Below are positions 7,807 to 14,551 of a stretch of 28,681 nt of DNA, in pieces; positions within the stretch are counted from its first letter, which is position 1; the number at the start of each line of letters is the position of its first letter. The notes below the pieces were generated by a model. That model did not search any database. It saw nothing but the letters and a program-made list of their open reading frames with translations, and was not told the DNA's origin. The translations under genes and the position numbers were made by a program. Origin of the DNA: JAAYBR01 sp033813475 (GTDB lineage Bacteria; Hydrogenedentota; Hydrogenedentia; Hydrogenedentales; CAITNO01); assembly GCA_033813475.1 (NCBI GenBank), contig JAPXRP010000034.1, forward strand, positions 1 to 28,681. The letters run 5' to 3'.

Positions 7807-8882
7807 TAGGCCGTTATCCCGCCTGCGGGGGGCAGCACAACGGACTCCGGCGGCCGTCCCGGCGTCTCGATGCGCTTCATGAGCAGGCCGGCGGCCGTCC
7901 GTCCGATGTCCTCGCCCGGCTGCCCGGCCAGCAGCATGGGGATGCCGCGCCGCGCGGCAAACTCATCGTCGTCCGACGTGGCGATCTCCACATCCTCTGG
8001 AATCCGGTAGCCCAGCCCCAGCAGGCAGTCCACCACCGCGATCGCCAGGCTGTCGTGGGAGCAGTAGAGCGCCGTGGGCTTCTTCCGGCGCGCCATGATC
8101 CGCAGAAGCACCGTCTCCATTTCCGGCGTGGCGGGGTCAATGGTGCCCTCCAGCTCCGGCGGCGCCTCCAGTCCCGCCGCCGCGAGGGCCGCGCGCCAGC
8201 CGTCACCGCGGTCCCGCGTGCTGGAGAGAAGGTTCGTGTCCCGTATGAAGGCGATCTGGCTGTGGCCCCGCTGGATCAGCGCCTCTGTCAGCGTGCGGCC
8301 CAGCGCGAAATTGTCCGTCGCCACGCAGTCCATGTCCGACGCCGCCCCGCAGTGGTCAACCATCACCACCGCGCAGCCCCGGTCCCGCAGCGAGGCCAGA
8401 ATGGAGGCCGTCTCCGGCGTGTCATGCTGCAGCCACAATGCCAGCCCCTTCACCCCGATCTCCCCCACATGGCGGAGAAACTCCACCTCGTGGGCCATCG
8501 TGAAACTCACCGCATAGGTGATGGACTGGTACTCCGCCGCGCTCGCCCCCCCGTTGAACGCCTCCACGATCCGGCGGCAGTACAGCGACTGGTACGTCGG
8601 CACCGCCACCGCCAGCAGCCCCGCCCCCGAGCAGTGCAGCACATTGCGCGCCCAGGCCTCGCGCAGCGCCACCCGCGACCGGCTCCCCCGCGACCGCGTG
8701 ATGAACCCCTCCGACTCCAGGTCCCGCAGCGCCTGCCGCGCCGTCGCCCGGCCCACCTGGTACGACGCCGCCAGCTGCAGCTCCGACGGCACCACCCCGT
8801 CCACCGGATAGCGCCCCTGAAGGATACCGTCCCGGATGTCCTTCCTGATCCTCGCAATCACCTCTAGATTCTCCTGCATCAT
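7794..8882 (-). CDS. GntR-type DNA-binding domain fused to LacI-like sugar-sensing domain
   Basis: 362 residues. The N-terminal ~75 residues form a GntR winged helix: VVPSELQLAASYQVGRATAR followed by QALRDLESEGFITRSRG. From about residue 90 there is a LacI/periplasmic-binding type I domain (LLAVAVPTYQSLYC; NFALGRTLTEALIQRGH; PTALYCSHDSLAIAVV; PEDVEIATSDDDEF). This is the layout of AraR of Bacillus, so it is probably a sugar-responsive repressor; its ligand and targets are unknown. Start: ATGATG at 8882/8879, with GGGAG 5 or 8 bases upstream; I take 8882. The stop overlaps the convergent LysR gene by 13 bases. Confidence 0.9.
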   Translation of the reverse strand: MMQENLEVIARIRKDIRDGILQGRYPVDGVVPSELQLAASYQVGRATARQALRDLESEGFITRSRGSRSRVALREAWARNVLHCSGAGLLAVAVPTYQSLYCRRIVEAFNGGASAAEYQSITYAVSFTMAHEVEFLRHVGEIGVKGLALWLQHDTPETASILASLRDRGCAVVMVDHCGAASDMDCVATDNFALGRTLTEALIQRGHSQIAFIRDTNLLSSTRDRGDGWRAALAAAGLEAPPELEGTIDPATPEMETVLLRIMARRKKPTALYCSHDSLAIAVVDCLLGLGYRIPEDVEIATSDDDEFAARRGIPMLLAGQPGEDIGRTAAGLLMKRIETPGRPPESVVLPPAGGITAYQPR

Positions 8883-8925
8883 CCCATCTCCCATGGTCCC
8901 GGCAGTCACCCGCAAAATCCCGCCT

Positions 8926-8955
8926 ATCATGCGCAAAGCGCCCCGCCACTTTCAA
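8926..8955 (-). promoter_or_regulatory. Candidate promoter for the GntR/LacI hybrid gene
   Basis: On the minus strand TTGAAA (8955-8950), an 18-base spacer and CATGAT (8931-8926) form a plausible sigma-70 pair about 45 bases before the start codon. Confidence 0.45.
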
Positions 8956-9225
8956 ACCGGAGAGGCAGAAAAGTGGCGGCCGACGCTAAAGGCCCGCGGG
9001 AAGGCCCCCCGGAGTCCCGGTGGCTTCGGTGTTGCGCAGGGCGAAGCCCCTTGGAGTGCGGTAGCTTGCTGCCGCCTTTCTTCGCGCGGGCTTGCCCGCG
9101 CGCGGGGCAACCCGGCGGACAGGGGCATCCCACTGCCCTGGAGGCAATGTTGCGGCCCGGTCTGGAAGGCGCAAGCAAGCTTGCGCACTCCAAGGCGCGC
9201 GTTGCGCGCTAGCGGAATACCCGAG
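8956..9225. other. Gene-free interval filled with inverted repeats
   Basis: No protein-like reading frame is seen here; the frames that stay open on both strands are low in similarity to any fold and consist of repeat-derived sequence. The interval separates the GntR-type gene from the 3' end of the phosphatidylcholine-synthase-like gene. Most of it is the structured repeat at 9049-9195; the left part (about 8985-9048) is GC-rich with short palindromes such as GGCCCGCGGG. Confidence 0.6.
9049..9195. repeat. Composite inverted-repeat element with three internal hairpins
   Basis: The ends are a perfect 12-bp inverted pair: CCTTGGAGTGCG at 9049-9060 and CGCACTCCAAGG at 9184-9195. Inside are GCGGTAGCTTGCTGCCGC (9058-9075, one G-T wobble), CGCGCGGGC-TT-GCCCGCGCG (9083-9102, 9-bp perfect stem) and GCGCAAGC-AA-GCTTGCGC (9169-9186, 8-bp perfect stem). 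This looks like a REP- or MITE-like non-coding dispersed element of a kind common in large GC-rich genomes. No transposase is present. Copy number elsewhere in the genome cannot be seen from this window. Confidence 0.65.
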
Positions 9226-9972
9226 TCAACCCGCCGGGGTTTGCCCCTGCCTGCGTCCCCCCCTGGCCGTGAGCCAGCCGCTGAAGGCGCAGTAGTAGGC
9301 GATGTATATCCAGGAGGCGGCGAGGAGGGCGTGGTGGCCGTTGGGATAAAGGAACATGACGGCCAGGAGGCAGGCGGCCCACAGAAGGCCAAGCGTCACG
9401 GTGAGGGGGCGCAGGGGTTGCGTGCGGCTGGGGTAGAGGCAGCGCAGGGGCAGGAAGGACGCGACGCAGCAGACGAGGATGACGGCGAGGTTGAGCGCGG
9501 GGGGCATGCCGGTCATGTAGAGGTAGAAGACGAGGATGTTCCAGTAGGAGGGGAACCCGCTGAAGGTGTGGTCGTCGGTTTTGGCGTCGCTGCGGCTGAA
9601 CTGGTAGGCGGAGGCGTAGAGGATGCCCGCCACGGCGGGCCAGGCCCATCCGGCGGGCACCAGGGGGATCTGAAGGAGAAACCACGCGGGCACGACAGTG
9701 TAGGTGAAGAAGTCCACAATGTTGTCGAGCAGCGCGCCGTCCACACCGGGCAGCACTTCCTTGACGCGAAGCCGCCGCGCAAGAAACCCGTCCACGGAGT
9801 CCACGGCGACGGTGGCGGCCATCCACCAGAACGCGGCGAGGGCGTCGCCGCGCGTGGCGGCGGCCGCGGCCAGCAGGCCGAGCAGGGCGCCGGAGGCGGT
9901 GAAGAAGTGGACGCCCCACGCCGCGGCCAGGGCGGCGAAGGACGGGCGCGTCTGTCCGCCGGAGCCGGTCAT
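9226..9972 (-). CDS. pcs: Phosphatidylcholine synthase-like CDP-alcohol phosphatidyltransferase
   Basis: 248 residues with about eight hydrophobic segments. The CDP-alcohol phosphotransferase motif is complete: DSVDGFLAR ... GALLDNIVD, i.e. D-x2-D-G-x2-A-R then G-x3-D-x3-D, with the 12-residue spacing seen in rhizobial Pcs. Further Pcs-like stretches are HFFTASGALLG at the N-terminus, RVKEVLPG, and KTDDHTFSGFPSYWN. Pcs condenses CDP-diacylglycerol with choline to give phosphatidylcholine in the inner membrane. The match is by motif memory, not alignment, so another polar head group is possible. ATG at 9972 overlaps the mltG stop by 4 bases (ATGA), so the two are probably co-translated. Confidence 0.8.
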   Translation of the reverse strand: MTGSGGQTRPSFAALAAAWGVHFFTASGALLGLLAAAAATRGDALAAFWWMAATVAVDSVDGFLARRLRVKEVLPGVDGALLDNIVDFFTYTVVPAWFLLQIPLVPAGWAWPAVAGILYASAYQFSRSDAKTDDHTFSGFPSYWNILVFYLYMTGMPPALNLAVILVCCVASFLPLRCLYPSRTQPLRPLTVTLGLLWAACLLAVMFLYPNGHHALLAASWIYIAYYCAFSGWLTARGGRRQGQTPAG

Positions 9973-11075
9973 GGCGCGGTCCCCTGCTGCTCGCGCAGGG
10001 CGCGGCGCTGGGGGGCGATCTCGCGGCGGAACCGGGCCACGGCCTTCAGATGCTCCTCCTCGGTGACGCTGAAGGTGTGGGTGCGGCCGTCGGCGTTGGA
10101 CACGAAGAAGATCCACTTGCCCGTTTCCGGGCGGAGCGCGGCGCGGAGGCTGGCGGCGCCGGGGCTGCAGATCGGGCCGGGGGGCAGGCCCGTGTTGAGG
10201 TAGGTGTTGTAGGGCGAGTCGGTCTGGAGGTCCGTCTCCAGCATGCGCTGGCCGTATTTCTGGAGGGCGTACTGGAGGGTGGAGTCCATCTGGAGGCGCA
10301 TGCCCTTGTCGAGGCGGTTGTAGATGACCCGGGCGACCTTCGGGCGCTCCTCGTCGGCGCGGGTCTCCTCCTCCACGATGGAGGCCACGGTGACGACGCG
10401 CAGCTTGTCGAGCTTCTCCGCCCCCGGCACCTCGGCCAGGCATTTCTGGTACTCCTTCTGAAACTGGGCCAGCATGCGCTCCACCAGCTCGCGGCCCGCG
10501 GGGGGCTTGTCGAAGTAGTAGGTGTTGGGCATGAGGAAGCCCTCAAGGCTCGGCGCGTTCACGCCCGCGCGCGCCACCAGCTCCGGGTCGCGCGCCGCCG
10601 CCGCGAACCCTTCGGGGTCCGGGGTCAGGGCCGCCGCCTGCGCGATGCCCAGCCCCTCGGGAATCGTCACCTTGAACTGGTTTTCGAGGATCATGCGGTC
10701 GGGGCCGGACTGGAGCTTCGCCAGGAGCTGCCGCGCCGACCATCCGCGCCGCAGGGTGTACTCGCCGTGGCGGATGCCCTTGGGCGCGGGCTCCAGCTTG
10801 AGGGCCAGCCAGAAGAACAGCTCGTGCTCGATCAGGCCGTGGTCGGCCAGAATGCGCCCCACGTCACGGCCCGTGGTGCCCTCGGGCACGGCCACGGCAA
10901 GCTCCGCGCCGGGCACGCCCGGCTGGGTGACATGGTCGTACACCGCAAAGGCCAGCAGCCCCGCCATCCCCCCGGCGACCAGCAGCGCGGCCAGCGCGAT
11001 GGCGATGAGGGTGAGCAGGAAGCGCGCGAAAGAGCGCCGCTTCTTCCCGCCGCCGGACCGGTCCCCGCCCCCCAT
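9969..11075 (-). CDS. mltG: Endolytic murein transglycosylase MltG
   Basis: 368 residues. A basic cytoplasmic tail is followed by one membrane segment (about residues 17-46), then a LysM-like region (VPEGTTGRDVGRILADHGL) and the YceG/MltG catalytic domain. The catalytic Glu235 is in ASIVEEET, and VIYNRLDKGMRLQMDSTLQYAL, SPYNTYLNTGLPPGPICSPG are family signatures. MltG cuts nascent peptidoglycan strands at the inner membrane and may set glycan length. ATG at 11075 lies 3 bases after the ruvX stop, and the gene overlaps the Pcs-like gene by ATGA. The ruvX-mltG neighbourhood is known in several phyla. Confidence 0.95.
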   Translation of the reverse strand: MGGGDRSGGGKKRRSFARFLLTLIAIALAALLVAGGMAGLLAFAVYDHVTQPGVPGAELAVAVPEGTTGRDVGRILADHGLIEHELFFWLALKLEPAPKGIRHGEYTLRRGWSARQLLAKLQSGPDRMILENQFKVTIPEGLGIAQAAALTPDPEGFAAAARDPELVARAGVNAPSLEGFLMPNTYYFDKPPAGRELVERMLAQFQKEYQKCLAEVPGAEKLDKLRVVTVASIVEEETRADEERPKVARVIYNRLDKGMRLQMDSTLQYALQKYGQRMLETDLQTDSPYNTYLNTGLPPGPICSPGAASLRAALRPETGKWIFFVSNADGRTHTFSVTEEEHLKAVARFRREIAPQRRALREQQGTAP

Positions 11076-11078
11076 GGC

Positions 11079-11522
11079 CTACTCCGCCGCCCCGCGCCGG
11101 GACGCGGCGCGGTCGAGCCAGGCCTGGAGGATGTGCGCGGCGGCGACCTTGTCCACCACCCCGCGCCGGTTTTCGCGGCGCATGTTCGCCGAGATGAGCA
11201 TGCGCTCCGCCGTTACCGTCGTGAGCCGCTCGTCCTGGAGGACCACCGGCAGGGGGATTCCCCGGGAGAACTCCTCCATGAAGGCCCGCACCTTGGCCGC
11301 CTGCGGCCCCTCTTCCCCGCTGGCCTCCAGCGGCAGCCCCGCCACCACCAGCACGGCCTCGCGCTCCGCCGCCATCCGTTTCAGCTCCGCGAGCGCCGCC
11401 GCGCGCGGCATGGCCTTCACCACACCGTGGGGACTGGCAATGACCCGCAGCGGGTCGCTGAACGCGACGCCAATGCGCGCATCGCCCACGTCCAGCGCCA
11501 TGACCCGGCCGAGGTCACCCAT
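11079..11522 (-). CDS. ruvX: RuvX/YqgF family RNase H-fold nuclease
   Basis: 147 residues, the usual size. The N-terminal MALDVGDARIGVAFSDP holds the first catalytic Asp of the RNase H-like fold; LVVAGLPLEASGEEGPQA and LQDERLTTVTAERML carry the other conserved acidic region; VVDKVAAAHILQAWLD ends the fold. Members act as the pre-16S rRNA 5'-end nuclease and have also been described as Holliday junction resolvases. The ATG at 11522 overlaps the CHAD gene stop by 8 bases, and mltG begins 3 bases after its stop, so this is one transcription unit. Confidence 0.93.
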   Translation of the reverse strand: MGDLGRVMALDVGDARIGVAFSDPLRVIASPHGVVKAMPRAAALAELKRMAAEREAVLVVAGLPLEASGEEGPQAAKVRAFMEEFSRGIPLPVVLQDERLTTVTAERMLISANMRRENRRGVVDKVAAAHILQAWLDRAASRRGAAE

Positions 11523-12411
11523 GATCGGCGGCCTTTTTCACGCGCGCCTCGGAGCGCGCCACAACCCACCACCCCGCCGCCAGTCCGGCGGCCGCGCCGG
11601 GCTTCGCACCCTCCAGCCGCACGCCCAGGAAGGCCGCGTCGGCCAAGGCCGCCCACCTCTCCGCCTCAATCCGCAGGGAAAGCGCGCGGCCGGTAACCAT
11701 GGCCGCCAGGGACGAAAGGTCATGGGCCCGGCCGAGTGAATCGGTCAGCCGGTGCAGCTCCTCCGCGAGCGCGGCCACCGGCCCCGGCCAGCAGTTGGCC
11801 AGCAGTTCCATCTGATACCGAAGACCCTTGGCGCACTTGCGCCATTCATGCGCCGCCGCCGCGTCGCCCCCGTCGAGGGTGGCCCGGAAGGCCTCCTGCG
11901 CGCCCTTCAACGACTGCTTCAGCCCGCGCTTCAACACCCCCTCTTCCTTGCCGGAGGGAATGCGCAGGGAGAAATCCGTCTCGGCGAGCAGGCGTTTCAG
12001 CCGCCGGACCGCCAGGGCCGTACACTTGCGCGCCTCGTCGCGGTCGTCCGCGGCGATGCCGTCGCGCAGGGCCTCCAGTGTGCGGCGCGCCGCCGGGGAC
12101 AGGTCGTCCCGCGCCAGCAGCCGGGCCGCCGTCTCGCACAGCGCCGCGTCGTCGCGGACGGCGGAAACCGCCCGCCCCGCGTCGCGGAGTTTGCGGTTCC
12201 AGGCGCGGTACTGGTCCTTCTCCAGGGCGGAGCGGCACAGTTTGAGCAGGGCGCGGGCCTTCTTCAGCCATTTGCGCCCCTCGTGGACCCCGGCGTCCAG
12301 TTCGTCGCCCGTGCGGGAAAACTCCCGCGCCGCGTTCTCCACGGCCGCGCGCATGAGCCGCGCGAAGCCTTTGGCCAGGGTCTCTTTCGCGTCAAACTGC
12401 CAAGTGTTCAT
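11515..12411 (-). CDS. CHAD-domain protein
   Basis: 298 residues, almost wholly helical and rich in Arg, Lys and Ala. Two half-repeats carry the conserved-histidine helices of CHAD: VHEGRKWLKKARALLKL (His43) and HEWRKCAKGLRYQMELL (His188). CHAD domains bind inorganic polyphosphate through a basic surface; many sit beside polyphosphate genes or fused to CYTH phosphatases, but this one has neither. It is the first gene of a run with ruvX, mltG and the Pcs-like gene. The C-terminus is hydrophobic (GAAAGLAAGWWVVA), perhaps membrane-associating. Role in this operon is unknown. The ATG at 12411 fits the first conserved helix. Confidence 0.88.
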   Translation of the reverse strand: MNTWQFDAKETLAKGFARLMRAAVENAAREFSRTGDELDAGVHEGRKWLKKARALLKLCRSALEKDQYRAWNRKLRDAGRAVSAVRDDAALCETAARLLARDDLSPAARRTLEALRDGIAADDRDEARKCTALAVRRLKRLLAETDFSLRIPSGKEEGVLKRGLKQSLKGAQEAFRATLDGGDAAAAHEWRKCAKGLRYQMELLANCWPGPVAALAEELHRLTDSLGRAHDLSSLAAMVTGRALSLRIEAERWAALADAAFLGVRLEGAKPGAAAGLAAGWWVVARSEARVKKAADHG

Positions 12412-12454
12412 GCGCCCATTCTACCCGCTGTGCGGCGCGCGCCGCCACCGCATG

Positions 12455-12488
12455 AAAAAGCCCGCCATCCCCGGAGGGGAAGGCGGGC
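12455..12488 (-). terminator. Intrinsic terminator after tRNA-Asp
   Basis: GCCCGCC (12460-12466) pairs with GGCGGGC (12482-12488), an A-A mismatch follows, then TCCCC pairs with GGGGA around a GGA loop. On the minus strand the stem is followed directly by TTTTT (12459-12455). It lies between the tRNA and the CHAD gene and should isolate the two units. Confidence 0.85.
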
Positions 12489-12503
12489 GCGCTTAAAAAG
12501 AAA

Positions 12504-12580
12504 TGGCGGAGACGACGAGACTCGAACTCGCGACCTCCGGCGTGACAGGCCGGCGTTCTAACCGACTGAACTACGTCTCC
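12504..12580 (-). tRNA. tRNA-Asp (anticodon GTC), CCA encoded
   Basis: Minus-strand 77-base cloverleaf. Acceptor stem GGAGACG pairs with CGTCTCC, the discriminator is G and CCA is encoded (12506-12504). D-arm has GTTCAGTCGGTTAGAAC, the anticodon arm is CCGGC-CTGTCAC-GCCGG with anticodon GTC, and the T-arm is GCGAG-TTCGAGT-CTCGT with one G-T pair. The body closely matches bacterial tRNA-Asp. It has its own promoter and terminator. Confidence 0.97.
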
Positions 12581-12612
12581 GCACTGCGGGGCGAACCCCT
12601 CAAAGCGACGGA

Positions 12613-12642
12613 ATCTTACCTTATTCTTGTGCCCAAATGCAA
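12613..12642 (-). promoter_or_regulatory. Promoter of tRNA-Asp
   Basis: On the minus strand TTGCAT (12642-12637), an 18-base spacer and TAAGAT (12618-12613). Transcription would start near 12606, giving a leader of about 25 bases with a GGGG-TTCG-CCCC hairpin (12599-12588) before the mature 5' end. Confidence 0.6.
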
Positions 12643-12681
12643 GATTCTTGACCGCGCCGGTCAGGGTCAGACAGGGTGCCG

Positions 12682-12717
12682 GTGGACGCCGTGGACGGAG
12701 TGGACGATGTGGACACG
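12682..12717. repeat. Four tandem 9-base GTGGACNNN units
   Basis: GTGGACGCC, GTGGACGGA, GTGGACGAT and GTGGACACG follow one another without gaps at 12682-12717, abutting the stop codon (12718-12720) of the pyrophosphorylase gene. Read on the plus strand they would encode Val-Asp-x repeats, on the minus strand they are 3' untranslated. This looks like a simple intergenic repeat; there is no start codon or ribosome site for a peptide. Confidence 0.7.
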
Positions 12718-14166
12718 TCAAACGGGCACGGCGGGCGTTTCGGTGTTGCCGTCGGCGTCCACCGACAGGCCGCGCGACAAGTCCCAAGTGCGGCCTGCGG
12801 CCTTCTCCAGAAACTCATCGCGCGTGAGCGCGAACAGGGGGCTCACCTCCAGCGGCACGGCCACGCGGCCGTCGGCATCGCGGGGCACGGCGGCCCCGGC
12901 CGCCTCGAACCAGCCGCCCCACCATTCGGACATGGACCGCCGCGACGCGACCACGCTGTTGTCGCCCTCGAACTGCTTGGTGGGCGTGTACTCGCCCAGG
13001 CGGCCGATCTCGACCGCCACCGGCGCGTGGCCCACAAACTGGAGGGCGTCGAACACGAAGGTCTCGAACTTGCAGCCGTTGGGGCTGTCGGGCTTCACCA
13101 GCTCCCCGGCGTCGTTCACGAAGGGGATCTTCTTGCGGGCCAGGTGCCAGGGGAACCGGTCGAAGCGGTTGAAGACGCCCTGCACGAACTCGACGGACAG
13201 GATGTGCATGGCGGGGTTGCCCGCGAAGTAGCGGACATTGCCCGCCGCGTCGGTCTCCAGCAGCTGCGGATAGATGTCCAGCTCGCTGTATTCAATGACC
13301 TGGTACACCCCGTCGCACAGGCAGTGGACGCCGACGGCCTCGCGGGCCGTGTTCTTGCGGTGGACCTTGGAGGACATCTCCGCGCCCTTGAGGACATGCC
13401 ACCCGATGAAGTACGGATCGGCCACCTTGACCGCCCAGTTGTCCACCTGGAAGTAGCTGAGCATCTCCACGCCGCGCGCCCGCGCGTCGTCGAGCACGCC
13501 GGTCTCCACCATCGCGGGGATGCTGCCCCCGTGGCCGTTGGGGTTCATGGCCAGCGAGCCGGGGGACTCCAGCATGAAACGGCCCGCGCCGTCCATGCAG
13601 GGCACCATCCGCTGGCGCAGGAACACCACGTTCTCCGCGCCGAGGCCGAAATGGCCGTTCTCGGCGAAGTAGGCGCGCGTGGCGGCCTCGTTCGCCGCGC
13701 TCACCATGATGTACCACGGCGGCACGCAGCCGAAGCGGCGGCGCAGGTTCAGCAGCTTCTCGGCGTGGTACTGGAAGAGCGTCTTTCCGGTCAGCGGCCC
13801 GATGGGGTAGCACCCTTTCGGCCCGGGGAAGCCGAGGCGCGTGCCCTGGCCGCCCGCCACGAGAAACAGGCCCACCTTCCCCGCGCGCAGGGCCTCCTCG
13901 CCCGCGTCCCACGCCCCGGGACTGCCCTCGCCGCGGTGCACCGCGGCGGGCAGCACGGGCACGGGCTCGATGCGGTCAAACCGGGCGGGCGGCGGCGTCT
14001 CGAGGATCCACTCCCGCGCGAGGCGCTCCATGAGCGGAAACTCCACCTGCGCGAGCTGGGCCAGCAGGCGGCCGCGCTCATCGGTGTTCAACGTGTCCCA
14101 GAACCGGAACACATGCCCCTGTCCATGCGCCTCGCAGCGCTCCCGCAGCGTCTTCTCCAGCTCCAT
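12718..14166 (-). CDS. UDP-sugar pyrophosphorylase, UAP1-like (UDP-N-acetylglucosamine type)
   Basis: 482 residues, a eukaryotic-style UDPGP-family nucleotidyltransferase. The uridine-binding loop LVAGGQGTRLGFPGPKG is at about residues 102-118. Further UAP1-like stretches are MNPNGHGGSIPAM, GAEMSSKVHRKN, VYQVIEYSELD, GNPAMHILSVEFV and KPDSPNGCKFETFVFDALQF. It likely makes UDP-GlcNAc (or UDP-GalNAc/UDP-hexose) from UTP and the sugar-1-phosphate. This is unlike bacterial GlmU, which has a trimeric left-handed helix. ATG at 14166 lies one base after the zinc-ribbon gene stop, with GGAG 11 bases upstream. The substrate is inferred from similarity to UAP1 only. Confidence 0.85.
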   Translation of the reverse strand: MELEKTLRERCEAHGQGHVFRFWDTLNTDERGRLLAQLAQVEFPLMERLAREWILETPPPARFDRIEPVPVLPAAVHRGEGSPGAWDAGEEALRAGKVGLFLVAGGQGTRLGFPGPKGCYPIGPLTGKTLFQYHAEKLLNLRRRFGCVPPWYIMVSAANEAATRAYFAENGHFGLGAENVVFLRQRMVPCMDGAGRFMLESPGSLAMNPNGHGGSIPAMVETGVLDDARARGVEMLSYFQVDNWAVKVADPYFIGWHVLKGAEMSSKVHRKNTAREAVGVHCLCDGVYQVIEYSELDIYPQLLETDAAGNVRYFAGNPAMHILSVEFVQGVFNRFDRFPWHLARKKIPFVNDAGELVKPDSPNGCKFETFVFDALQFVGHAPVAVEIGRLGEYTPTKQFEGDNSVVASRRSMSEWWGGWFEAAGAAVPRDADGRVAVPLEVSPLFALTRDEFLEKAAGRTWDLSRGLSVDADGNTETPAVPV

Positions 14167-14167
14167 C

Positions 14168-14548
14168 CTACAGCACGCTCCTTGATTTTCCGTGTTTGTC
14201 CCTCTCCCGCCGCTGGGCCAGGTTGGGCATGAGTCCGGGCTTGGCCCCTTCGGACAGCTCGTACTTCGAGCCGCAGCCGTCGCAGAAGCCGTAGTCAAAG
14301 CCCGGCTGCTCCAGCGGCTCGTCGCACTTGGGGCACACCGCCTGCACGCGGGCGTACAGCTCGGCGGGCTTTTCGAACTCCAGGCCGCAGCAGGGGCAGC
14401 GGCGCATCATGCCGTTCCTGCGCCACACCTTGGTGAGGGGCTGCTCCTTGGAGCAGGCGCCGCACCAGGCTTTTCTGGAAGGGAGGGGGAACTCGCCCCG
14501 CTCTCCGGCGGGGTCGGGCTTGGCGTCGCGGCGTCCGAAAAGGGCCAT
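14168..14548 (-). CDS. Double zinc-ribbon protein, function unknown
   Basis: 126 residues, not recognised as a named family. Eight cysteines form four CxxC knuckles: C29/C32, C51/C54, C72/C75 and C89/C92, which could fold as two zinc ribbons. The tail is basic (RRERDKHGKSRS), suggesting binding to nucleic acid or to a partner protein. GGGAGG stands 6 bases before the ATG. It follows the DUF1573 gene by 3 bases and precedes the pyrophosphorylase by 1, so it is co-expressed with them; its role there cannot be told from sequence. Confidence 0.8.
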   Translation of the reverse strand: MALFGRRDAKPDPAGERGEFPLPSRKAWCGACSKEQPLTKVWRRNGMMRRCPCCGLEFEKPAELYARVQAVCPKCDEPLEQPGFDYGFCDGCGSKYELSEGAKPGLMPNLAQRRERDKHGKSRSVL

Positions 14549-14551
14549 GGA

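Noticed and set aside
8927..9193. Short minus-strand frame (MECASLLAPSRPG...)
   Set aside because: It consists of the inverted repeat element; such peptides are a common artefact of dispersed repeats.
10050..11696. Plus-strand open frame opposite mltG and ruvX
   Set aside because: It spans two real genes on the other strand and has a biased, fold-less composition.
12682..12717. Possible CRISPR-like or coding Val-Asp repeat
   Set aside because: Units are only 9 bases, contiguous, with no spacers, start codon or cas genes.
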